Assembly (NCBI GenBank): GCA_027349605.1
Contig: DAIEMM010000130.1
Location: 1-30,741 of the forward strand
Reading direction: 5' to 3'
Origin: Anaeromyxobacteraceae bacterium
GTDB taxonomy: Bacteria > Myxococcota > Myxococcia > Myxococcales > Anaeromyxobacteraceae
Length of the DNA: 30,741 bases
Shown here in pieces: positions 15,227 to 21,900 of the stretch (positions are counted from its first letter, which is position 1; each line of letters opens with the position of its first letter). Under the pieces are notes generated by a model. The model was not told the origin of the DNA, made no database searches, and was given only the letters and a program-made list of their open reading frames with translations. The translations under genes and the position numbers were made by a program.

Positions 15227-15259
15227 CTCTCACCTCTTGGCCTCAGCAAGTGCCAAGGA

Positions 15260-15274
15260 GACCGGCATCCGGTC
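15260..15274 (+). ncRNA. Leader hairpin, counterpart of 6270-6284
   Basis: GACCGG-CAT-CCGGTC, 27 bases before ATG 15302. The second pair is A-T here and G-C at 6270-6284, keeping the stem. Confidence 0.4.
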
Positions 15275-15301
15275 CCATGCTGAGCGTGCGAGGACGCGCC
15301 A

Positions 15302-15586
15302 ATGACTCTGCGAATCGTCGGAGCGGTACTGATTGGAGCCCTGTCGACACCGGGGCTGGCATGGGGAGACGGGGGAGGAGGGGGAGGGGCTCGTGAATTC
15401 GCGGGCCCGCTGAGGCCAACGGAGGTGGTCGGGGTCCCGCTCTCCAGGAGCGAAGCGAGCCCCACCTGCAGATGCATGATGGCGGAACCGCACGACGCCA
15501 CCCCGGACAAGTCGTCCGCCAGCTCAAAGCCCCCTGAAGGGGGTGAACGGGCTACGGGCCGGGGCCACGTCGAGGAGCATCACTGA
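15302..15586 (+). CDS. Small secreted C-x-C protein (94 aa), paralogue of 6312-6563
   Basis: No family recognised. Signal peptide of 20 residues ending TPGLA, then a Gly-rich linker (GDGGGGGGA at 23-30), Cys56-Arg-Cys58 followed by Met-Met, and a polar tail ending in HVEEHH. The cysteines, paired Met and terminal His would suit soft-metal binding, but no binding is shown. A GCGAGG ribosome site lies before ATG 15302. A perfect CCCCC-TGAA-GGGGG hairpin (15530-15543) sits inside the coding part near the end. It precedes the HD-GYP gene by 78 bases, and the two may be co-transcribed. Confidence 0.65.
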   Translation: MTLRIVGAVLIGALSTPGLAWGDGGGGGGAREFAGPLRPTEVVGVPLSRSEASPTCRCMMAEPHDATPDKSSASSKPPEGGERATGRGHVEEHH

Positions 15587-15664
15587 ACCAGATCTTGATC
15601 GTATTCGCCGGGGTACGACGCATCGCGCGCCGGTGAAGCGTCACCCTGGCTCGAGAGGTACCCG

Positions 15665-16630
15665 ATGCCTGTCCTTCAAGACGTGACGAATGCGTCTCGC
15701 AAGGGCTACTGGATCGTAGCGAGTTTCGCGGTGATCGGGTTCGCCCACCTCGCGGTGGGGAACGCTACCCACGCACAGCACCTCGTTCATCTGGTGTTTG
15801 GTGCGGCGTACCTGCTGCCCATCGTTGCCGCTGCCGCCTGGCTCGGTGCCCGTCCAGCTCTCCTGCTCAGCGCGGCTTCGGCGGCGACGTACCTGCTGCA
15901 CGCCAGGACCATCAGCGGTAACGGACCCATGGGGATCGCCAACGCGCTCGTGCTGTCCGCCGTGTTCCTGTTCGTCGGAGTGGTGTCGGCCACGCTCGTC
16001 GCGACGGCCGACCGCGAGCGGCGAGTTCGGCTCGACGGGGAAAGGACCGCGCAGCGCGATGCCATGATGCAGGCGCTCGCCAGCCTTTCGGGTGCTCTCC
16101 GGCAGCGGGACGATGGGACAGCCGCCCACTGCGAGCGTGTGGCGTGCATCGCGGCACGCGTTGGCGCGACCCTCGGGCTGTCAGAGGAGCGGCTCCAGGT
16201 GCTCCACCTCGCGGCGCTCGTCCATGACGTTGGGAAGACCGGCGTCCGTGACGACGTACTCCTGAAGCCGGGAGAGCTGACTGCGGAGGAGCGTGGCCGG
16301 ATCGAGCGGCACACGGTCCTTGCAGCCGAAATCCTGCGGCCCATAAGGGGGGCCGAGGAGATTGCCGAGATCGTCTTGTGTCACCACGAGTGTCCCGACG
16401 GGAGCGGATACCCTAGACGGTTACACGGCAACCAGATCCCGGCCCTTGCCGGAGTACTGCGCGTCGCTGACGTGTTCGCGGCCTTGGTCGAACCCCGTGC
16501 GTACAAGGTTCCGATGCGCCCGGAGGAGGCTGTCTCCCGGATGAGCTCGCTCCAAGGAAGGCTCGATCCGGACGGGTTCGCGGCACTGCAGCGCCTCGTG
16601 GCCGCCGATACTCCGGGCGATCTGGCATGA
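15665..16630 (+). CDS. Membrane HD-GYP phosphodiesterase
   Basis: A 321-residue protein. Three hydrophobic segments between about 15 and 115 form a membrane sensor of the small DUF4118-like sort; a short linker helix leads to an HD-GYP domain (about 135-300). Visible catalytic features: H155, H187-D188 with K191 (HDVGK), H216, H240-H241, GYP at 248-250 and D269. All metal ligands expected for cyclic-di-GMP hydrolysis are present, so it is probably active. It may read out membrane state and lower cyclic-di-GMP. Upstream at 15611-15625 is a sequence like the neighbouring sigma54 promoter but with CG instead of GC at -12, so own promoter unclear. Ends before a strong hairpin (16693-16719). Confidence 0.85.
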   Translation: MPVLQDVTNASRKGYWIVASFAVIGFAHLAVGNATHAQHLVHLVFGAAYLLPIVAAAAWLGARPALLLSAASAATYLLHARTISGNGPMGIANALVLSAVFLFVGVVSATLVATADRERRVRLDGERTAQRDAMMQALASLSGALRQRDDGTAAHCERVACIAARVGATLGLSEERLQVLHLAALVHDVGKTGVRDDVLLKPGELTAEERGRIERHTVLAAEILRPIRGAEEIAEIVLCHHECPDGSGYPRRLHGNQIPALAGVLRVADVFAALVEPRAYKVPMRPEEAVSRMSSLQGRLDPDGFAALQRLVAADTPGDLA

Positions 16631-16692
16631 CACCCCGGGAACGAGACGTCGGCGACGGTCGACGGGTCGCTGGAAACGAGGTGAAGACCATC

Positions 16693-16719
16693 GGGGACGC
16701 AGCGTGGCTGCGCCGCCCC
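16693..16719. terminator. Hairpin between convergent HD-GYP and CEC-protein genes
   Basis: GGGG-A-CGCAGC, loop GTG, GCTGCG-CCG-CCCC: a six-pair perfect inner stem with a four-pair outer stem. It lies 63 bases after the HD-GYP stop codon and 30 bases from the end of the minus-strand gene. No T-run. Confidence 0.5.
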
Positions 16720-16748
16720 TTGCTCGACTAGCCATTCCCCACGGGGGG

Positions 16749-17114
16749 TCAGCTCGTCTGTGGCGAAGCGGTGCTCCCGGAATCTGGCGCGTTGGGCCTC
16801 GCATCGGCTCCGGCCACGCACTCGCATTTCGCGGTCGAATGACCAGCAGCAGTGCCCGTCACGCTGGGATGCGACACGCGGGGCGTAATGATGTCGGCGA
16901 AAAAGGTGACCGGCGGGACGACGGTGATGAACAGGACCGCCATCGTGCCCAGCAAGGCGCCCGGCCCGGTCCAGGAGGATGCCGCGATGGTGGAACCAGT
17001 GTTCTGTGCGGGAGATGCCACGGTTCCATCGGTGCTCGTCGCCGCCTTCGGAAGCGGAGTGCCTGTGTAGGATGCGGCGTTGGCGACAGCTCGCATGTAT
17101 CTGGCTACGTTCAT
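16749..17114 (-). CDS. Small one-helix protein with CEC motif (121 aa)
   Basis: No family recognised. A polar N-terminal half (to about residue 50), one membrane helix at about 52-76 (ALLGTMAVLFITVVPPVTFF), and a tail with Cys97-Glu-Cys99. Overlaps the DoxX-like gene by ATGA (17111-17114), so it is translationally coupled to it; AGGAG lies before its ATG. The C-x-C recurs in several proteins of this block. A metal-binding or redox partner for the DoxX-like protein is possible, unproven. Confidence 0.6.
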   Translation of the reverse strand: MNVARYMRAVANAASYTGTPLPKAATSTDGTVASPAQNTGSTIAASSWTGPGALLGTMAVLFITVVPPVTFFADIITPRVSHPSVTGTAAGHSTAKCECVAGADARPNAPDSGSTASPQTS

Positions 17115-17662
17115 TGGATGGTCGCTCCTGGGTGGTTGGACAGAGTTCGTCTGACTTGCGATGGGTGCTTCCTACGGCGAGTGGTGGAAACGGCGGGTGG
17201 ATCAGGCTCCTCGTGGCGCGCGGAAGACGGGAGGACGTGAGCGGCTGCGACAAGCCCACATGCGAGCCCGACCAGAATGTCGGCCGGGGAACCTTGGCCG
17301 AACGGGCTCCCCTGGAGAACCAACGGGGAGACCTGCGTCAGGGCCAGTATGGCGGCCGCCAGAGGCGTGAGCCGGGGCCAGAAGCCGCTCGCGGCCGGGA
17401 TGACGATCAAGAGAGCCCCCGCCACCTCCATCCAACCGGCCCAGGCGAGCGCTCCGTCGGCCACTCCCACGCCCAATCGGAATACCTGTCGAAGGATCTC
17501 GGGCTTGATGCCCGCCTTGAGGAGACCGGGCACGAGCAGGACGATGGCGAGTTCCCACTGCAAGAGCCAGAGAATGCTCGTTCTCCCCTCCTGCCCGTTC
17601 CACGCGCGCTCGGCGGGGGCCCTCGGGGCGGCAAGATCGGACGCGTCCGCGAAGGGGATCAT
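17111..17662 (-). CDS. DoxX-like membrane protein
   Basis: A 183-residue membrane protein with four hydrophobic helices between about 33 and 165: LLQWELAIVLLVPGLLKAG, WMEVAGALLIVIPAASGFWPRL, PLAAAILALTQVSPLV and ADILVGLACGLVAAAHVL. The GW-EV-GALLL and P-LAA-L patterns fit the DoxX/DoxD family of small quinone- or stress-related membrane proteins. A basic tail of about 30 residues follows. ATG 17662 is taken as start, yet the sigma54-type motif at 17676-17691 would put transcription start only a few bases upstream; an AGGAGGGG occurs further in, near 17584, without a normal start codon at the right distance. Followed by the coupled CEC protein. Confidence 0.65.
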   Translation of the reverse strand: MIPFADASDLAAPRAPAERAWNGQEGRTSILWLLQWELAIVLLVPGLLKAGIKPEILRQVFRLGVGVADGALAWAGWMEVAGALLIVIPAASGFWPRLTPLAAAILALTQVSPLVLQGSPFGQGSPADILVGLACGLVAAAHVLPSSARHEEPDPPAVSTTRRRKHPSQVRRTLSNHPGATIQ

Positions 17663-17675
17663 TGCCCCGATGCGG

Positions 17676-17691
17676 TGCAATGGGCTTGCCA
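17676..17691 (-). promoter_or_regulatory. Sigma54-type promoter of the DoxX-like operon
   Basis: Minus strand TGGCAAGCCCATTGCA, closest of all to consensus TGGCACG-N4-TTGCW (one change). GG at 17690-17689, GC at 17678-17677. Two degenerate palindromes lie 97 and 117 bp upstream (17788-17824). Predicted start near 17665. Confidence 0.55.
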
Positions 17692-17787
17692 ATCCATCGG
17701 GGAATCAACTTGAGCCTCGATGGGCGCCTTTCACGCGGTCGTCTTCACGACGCCGCGCCAGGACCCCGCACCTTCGGCCAGACCTCC

Positions 17788-17804
17788 GTCACTCGGGAAG
17801 CCAC
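17788..17804. promoter_or_regulatory. Degenerate enhancer-type site, first of a tandem pair
   Basis: GTCAC TCGGGAA GCCAC, 8 of 10 arm bases match GTGAC-N7-GTCAC. Its twin starts exactly 20 bp (about two helical turns) further on. Divergent gap between the DoxX operon and the receiver gene. Confidence 0.35.
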
Positions 17805-17807
17805 CCC

Positions 17808-17824
17808 GTCACTGGACGAGTCTC
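17808..17824. promoter_or_regulatory. Degenerate enhancer-type site, second of a tandem pair
   Basis: GTCAC TGGACGA GTCTC, 8 of 10 arm bases. 110 bp before the -24 GG of the plus-strand promoter at 17934. Confidence 0.35.
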
Positions 17825-17933
17825 GTTCCTTGGGCATGCGGAGAGGCTCCGCGCGGGCAGTCCTGAGCGCCCAGCACCTTCCAACCTGCCAAGTTCCACG
17901 ACTTCCACACGGCTCAGCGACTCGCGACACAGA

Positions 17934-17949
17934 CGGCACAGCGGATGCA
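17934..17949 (+). promoter_or_regulatory. Sigma54-type promoter of the degenerate receiver gene
   Basis: CGGCACAGCGGATGCA: GG at 17935-17936, GC at 17947-17948. Predicted start near 17960, leader about 68 bases to ATG 18028. Confidence 0.6.
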
Positions 17950-18027
17950 AATTGGCCACATGAACACGATGCGCCAGGCGGTACCGCGCTTTCGCGCGGG
18001 TCGCGGCCTGCGCTCCGAGGCGATGCA

Positions 18028-18498
18028 ATGACACGCATCCGTGTACTGGTGGCGGACGACGATCTGGACCAGAGGGCTCTCTGGACTGGAATCCTGCAGG
18101 GGGAGTTCGAGGCGGACGTCGTGACGGTCAACGACGGTGTGACCGCGATCAAATGCCTCTGCGAAGAGGGCTTCGATCTCGTCGTCGTCAATCACGACGT
18201 CCCGCTCGTTTCGGGCATGGACATACTCAGATACGTCCGAGCGAGATGGCCCTGGCTCCCGTTCCTCCTTCCGGCGAGAAGGGCCTCCCCGGTCGTTCGC
18301 ACCGAGGCGCGCCGCCTGGGCGCTCACGTGATCGCCAAGCCATTTGGAGCCGGTTACGCCGCCCGGTTGCTCGCCGTCGCAGCCTCGCGTCGGTCCCGCG
18401 GCAGGCCGCCATCGCGGGCCGATACCCGCTTCCGCAGGCACGTCGCGCCTGCCGAGGGATCGCAGAGGTGTGCACCGACGCGGCATGACAGCGCATGA
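18028..18498 (+). CDS. Receiver-domain protein with Asn in place of the phospho-Asp
   Basis: A 156-residue protein: receiver domain at about 1-120 and a basic, Arg-rich tail without a recognisable output domain. The acidic pocket D10-D11 and Lys104 (AKPFG) are kept, but the acceptor position reads LVVVN55HD, Asn instead of Asp, and the conserved Thr/Ser is Pro82. Normal phosphorylation is therefore unlikely; the neighbouring Asp57 or a fixed active-like state are options. ATG 18028 is chosen because the promoter predicted at 17934 lies upstream of it; the frame is open further back into that promoter. Convergent with the sulfite reductase gene, 27 bases away. Confidence 0.75.
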   Translation: MTRIRVLVADDDLDQRALWTGILQGEFEADVVTVNDGVTAIKCLCEEGFDLVVVNHDVPLVSGMDILRYVRARWPWLPFLLPARRASPVVRTEARRLGAHVIAKPFGAGYAARLLAVAASRRSRGRPPSRADTRFRRHVAPAEGSQRCAPTRHDSA

Positions 18499-18525
18499 CG
18501 CTGCTCCGCCACGTCCCTGCCTGGA

Positions 18526-20289
18526 CTACGCCGCGCACTCGCCTGTCTTGACGTCCACCAGGAACTCCTCCGCACTCCCCGGCTCGACGAAGTCCTCGGC
18601 CGTCGCATCCTCCAGGCGGAGATCCTCGAACGAGGCCACGGCCTCCCTTGCCCGATCGGTTGCGCGCGCGAAGAAGGCGCCCGCGGGCTCCCCGGCGCGC
18701 CGTTCCGCGAGGTAGAGCGAGACGAGCCTCGTGACGGCTTCCGGAATGCGCCGCGATGGAACCTTCCCTACGGGCACGCCAAACCGTGCCTCGCTGCCAT
18801 CCGGATGTCCCCCGACCAGGATCGAATATTGCGGGACGGCTCGACCTCCGAGCTTCCTGGCACTTCCCTGCAGCCCGATGGCGGCCAGGTGGTGCTGGCT
18901 GCACCCGTTCGGGCACCCAGACACGTGCACCGGGAGCTCGGCCTGCAGGGCGAGCGGGCCGAGAGCCGTACGCACTTCGCCCTCGACGAGCCGGGCGACG
19001 GTCCGCGTCTGGGTGACCGCCAGCCGACAGACCTCCGCGCCAGGGCAGGCCACGACGTCGGCCGCACTTCCGGCTCCGTCCCGGCCCAACCCGACGGAGG
19101 TGAGCGCGTTGAATAGGGTACGCAGGTTGTCGTCCGCAACCCACCGGACGAGGATGTGGCCGCCACTCGTGAAGCGGACGCCACCCCCTCCGAAGGCTTC
19201 GGACAGGTCGGCCAGGGCCTCCAGCTGCGCGGCCGTCACATCGCCGAGCGGAAGGGACACCACGACGGAGGAGTACCCGGCCTGCCGTTGCGGTTGGACG
19301 TTCGTGGCCTGGAAGCCCTCCCAGCCCGGGTCGGGGCGAGACGGAACGGGAAGCGCCGGCAGTGGCTCCCGAGGTGCCCAGGTCTCGGGCGGCTGCTCGG
19401 GGGAGAAGGGTAGGGAGGGGACCCCATCTTCGCGAATCGACTCGAGCTCCTCGAGCACGAGCGCCCGGAACCGATCGAACCCCAGGGCACGCACCAGGAA
19501 CTTGAGACGGTTGCGTTGTCGGTTGACCCGGTCGCCGTGAGCGTGGAAGACGCGGACGACCGCCTCACCCAAGGCCAGGATCTCGCCTGCTGGCAGGAAA
19601 TCCAGGAGAGGGGATGCGGACGTGCAAAGGGTCGATGTCCCACCGGCGACGGAGACGGCGAAGCCTCGGACGACCTTCCCGTCGACGGACCGGACACGGG
19701 CCCGAAAGCCGAGATCCTGGATCGCGATCGGAACGTGATCCTCAGAGCACCCCTCGAAGGCGACCTTGAACTTGCGCGGGAGCGCGTCCCCGAGCGGATG
19801 GCGCAGGAAGTGGCGCGTGAATGCCTCGGCGTACGCAGTGGTGTCGAAGACCTCGTCCGGGGAGATCCCGCCGAACGGGCACGAAACCACGTTCCGGACC
19901 GTGTTCCCTCCTGCGCCGGAGGTGGTGATTCCCGCCTCGGCAAGTCGCCGAACGGCGGGCCCCACGTCGCCGGGCCTCACGAAGTGAAGCTGGAAGTTCT
20001 GGCGGGTCGTGAGGTGACCGAAGCCCCGGGAGTAGCGGGTCGCGGTGTCGGCGAGAGCGCGCAGCTGGACGGCAGTCACGGAACCCTGTGGCAGCTTGAT
20101 CCGCAACATGTGGATGCCGTCCTGCCGTTGACCGTAGACGCCTCGGGCCACGCGGTAGGCGCGCCAGGTGTCGGCGTCGATCTCCCCGCGCTCGAAGCGG
20201 CCCAGGTTCTCGACCAGTGCGGCAATCTCCGCCTCGTCTGCGAAGGTCGCCGCGGGTGGGGTAAGTGTTGATGGGTGAGTGGACGTCAT
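18526..20289 (-). CDS. Siroheme-dependent sulfite/nitrite reductase
   Basis: A 587-residue hemoprotein with the duplicated ferredoxin-like half domains and the two siroheme/4Fe-4S halves of the family. The cluster and siroheme ligands are C415 and C421 (CPGAEVC) plus C459 and C463 (CPNGC). It would reduce sulfite to sulfide, or nitrite to ammonia, with ferredoxin or another donor; no NADPH flavoprotein gene is present nearby. The neighbours (siroheme synthase, sulfate-exporter-like transporter, OsmC protein and a Cys-containing leader) favour sulfite. ATG 20289 lies 10 bases after the siroheme synthase gene, with AAAGGAAC as ribosome site. Last gene of the sulfur operon. Confidence 0.88.
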   Translation of the reverse strand: MTSTHPSTLTPPAATFADEAEIAALVENLGRFERGEIDADTWRAYRVARGVYGQRQDGIHMLRIKLPQGSVTAVQLRALADTATRYSRGFGHLTTRQNFQLHFVRPGDVGPAVRRLAEAGITTSGAGGNTVRNVVSCPFGGISPDEVFDTTAYAEAFTRHFLRHPLGDALPRKFKVAFEGCSEDHVPIAIQDLGFRARVRSVDGKVVRGFAVSVAGGTSTLCTSASPLLDFLPAGEILALGEAVVRVFHAHGDRVNRQRNRLKFLVRALGFDRFRALVLEELESIREDGVPSLPFSPEQPPETWAPREPLPALPVPSRPDPGWEGFQATNVQPQRQAGYSSVVVSLPLGDVTAAQLEALADLSEAFGGGGVRFTSGGHILVRWVADDNLRTLFNALTSVGLGRDGAGSAADVVACPGAEVCRLAVTQTRTVARLVEGEVRTALGPLALQAELPVHVSGCPNGCSQHHLAAIGLQGSARKLGGRAVPQYSILVGGHPDGSEARFGVPVGKVPSRRIPEAVTRLVSLYLAERRAGEPAGAFFARATDRAREAVASFEDLRLEDATAEDFVEPGSAEEFLVDVKTGECAA

Positions 20290-20299
20290 GGAGTTCCTT

Positions 20300-21661
20300 T
20301 CAGGCCCTCTGCGCGTCCGCGCGAGGGGTCGCTTCCACGGGCTGGGTGGCGTGGCCCGACACGAGGGACAGGCCGGCCACGCTTCCTACGACGATGGTTC
20401 CTGGCAAGTGAGCCGCCTCCTCGGGAAGGACGGTCGAGCCGAGCTCGGCGAGCGTGCCTCGCCAGCTTGCGGAACCGCTGCTCGACGCGCCCAGCAGGAC
20501 GGCCGCAGGCGTGTCGTCCCGCCAACCACGTTCGCGAAGCCGAGCGCTGATCCCCGCCCTCTCTCCGATTCCCATCAGGATCACGAGGGTCAGCGAGCCA
20601 GGGGCGACTCCATCCAGGATCGGGCCGTACGAGCGCTCGGAGTGTCCGGAGACGACGGCGAAGCCCGCGGCGAGGCCGCGGTGGGTGACCGGAATGCCGG
20701 CGAGCGCAGGGGCGGCGATGGACGAAGAGACTCCCGGGACGACCTCGAACGGAACGCCAGCCGCCGCGAGCGCCTGGGCCTCCTCGCCACCCCGGCAGAA
20801 GACGAAGGGATCCCCGCACTTGAGCCGGACCACGCGCTGTCCACGTCGGGCCGCCTTCACGAGCAGACGCTCGATGGACCGCTGGGACACGCTCGGCGTT
20901 CCTGCGCGCTTCCCGACGTAGAAGCAGTGGGCCCGGGGCGCGAGCTTCAGCACCTCGCCATCGGTCAGGGCGTCGTAGAGAACCAGGTCGGCCTCGGCGA
21001 GCCGCTCGGCCGCGCGACGCGTGAGAAGCCCCGCGTCCCCCGGCCCGGCTCCGACGAGCGAGACGAATCCGGGGGGCAGACGGGTGGACGTCTCCGGGCC
21101 GCCACCGTAAAGCGCGTTCAGCTTCTGGAGGAGCATGGGCCGCCTGGTCGCAAGCGGCACGCCGGCACGCTTCCACCCCGAGCGCTCACCCTCCGCCAGG
21201 TCCATCCAGGCCCCTAGATCCCGCGGCAGGACCGCGTCGATCGCCTCCCGGAGGAGGCCGGCAAGCGCGGGGGCGCGCCCGGCTGTCGAGATGGCGACCG
21301 TGGCTCCCCCGCGTCGGACGACGCCTGCGGTGTAGGCGGTGGCGCAGTCCGGGTCGTCGACGGCGTTGACGAGGATGCGGCGCTCCTCCGCGGCATCGGC
21401 CACGGCGCGGTTCACGGCCGCGGTCGCCGCGGCGACGGCGAACCACGTCCCATCGAGATCCCGGGGCTCGAACGGGCGCCGCAGGACGACCTCCGCCAGT
21501 GCCGCCGCGCCGTCGCTGACCTCCGGGGCGACGACGGTGAGACGCGCGCCGGCCGCGGCGAGCTGCTTCGCCCGGGCGGTCGCCATGGCGCCACCTCCCA
21601 CGATGACGACCCGGCGGCCCGCGAGCTTGGCGAACAGGGGGAACAGCTCCGGTGTGCTCAC
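20300..21661 (-). CDS. cysG: Bifunctional siroheme synthase
   Basis: A 453-residue protein. The N-terminal about 200 residues form the NAD-dependent precorrin-2 dehydrogenase/ferrochelatase (VVIVGGGAMATARAKQLAAAGA at about 15-36), and residues about 215-445 the uroporphyrinogen-III C-methyltransferase (VGAGPGDAGLLT, RLKCGDPFVFCRGGEE). Together they make siroheme, the cofactor of the reductase gene that follows. Starts at GTG 21661; the GTGA overlaps the stop of the 80-residue gene. Confidence 0.92.
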   Translation of the reverse strand: MSTPELFPLFAKLAGRRVVIVGGGAMATARAKQLAAAGARLTVVAPEVSDGAAALAEVVLRRPFEPRDLDGTWFAVAAATAAVNRAVADAAEERRILVNAVDDPDCATAYTAGVVRRGGATVAISTAGRAPALAGLLREAIDAVLPRDLGAWMDLAEGERSGWKRAGVPLATRRPMLLQKLNALYGGGPETSTRLPPGFVSLVGAGPGDAGLLTRRAAERLAEADLVLYDALTDGEVLKLAPRAHCFYVGKRAGTPSVSQRSIERLLVKAARRGQRVVRLKCGDPFVFCRGGEEAQALAAAGVPFEVVPGVSSSIAAPALAGIPVTHRGLAAGFAVVSGHSERSYGPILDGVAPGSLTLVILMGIGERAGISARLRERGWRDDTPAAVLLGASSSGSASWRGTLAELGSTVLPEEAAHLPGTIVVGSVAGLSLVSGHATQPVEATPRADAQRA

Positions 21662-21900
21662 ATGATTCCCCAGAGGCGAGAGTACTCGAGCACGATCTGG
21701 AACTCCGGATCCCGGAAGCCGTGCCCTCGGAGATACGCCTTCGCCGCATGGGCCTCGACCGTCTCGGAGGAGAAGGAGACGTGCTGGCGCTTGCGATGCA
21801 CCCGGAAGCCGATCGCCTGGAGCGCGCCGGCCAGCTCGTTCACCCGGGGCTCCGCCAGCTCTCCGGCAGGGCTCACCGTCGTGACGTGGGAGACCATCAC
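21658..21900 (-). CDS. Unknown 80-residue protein in the sulfur operon
   Basis: No family recognised. Soluble, basic, without Cys: a helix (ELAGALQAIGFRVHRK), a strand-like piece (QHVSFSS), a helix (TVEAHAAKAYLRGHGF) and a strand-like end (PEFQIVLEYSRLWGIM). Both ends overlap neighbours by GTGA (21897-21900 and 21658-21661), so it is tightly coupled between the transporter and cysG; ATG 21897 is an alternative start. The reading frame is thus very likely expressed. A role in siroheme or sulfite handling is inferred from position only. Confidence 0.6.
   Translation of the reverse strand: MMVSHVTTVSPAGELAEPRVNELAGALQAIGFRVHRKRQHVSFSSETVEAHAAKAYLRGHGFRDPEFQIVLEYSRLWGIM

Noticed and set aside
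15611..15625. Sigma54 promoter for the HD-GYP gene
   Set aside because: The -24 side resembles the neighbour promoter, but the -12 dinucleotide is CG instead of GC and no palindrome lies upstream at the right distance.
17946..18031. 28-codon frame ending in an overlap with the receiver gene start
   Set aside because: Its ATG lies inside the -12 element of the predicted promoter, so it would not be transcribed, and it has no ribosome site.
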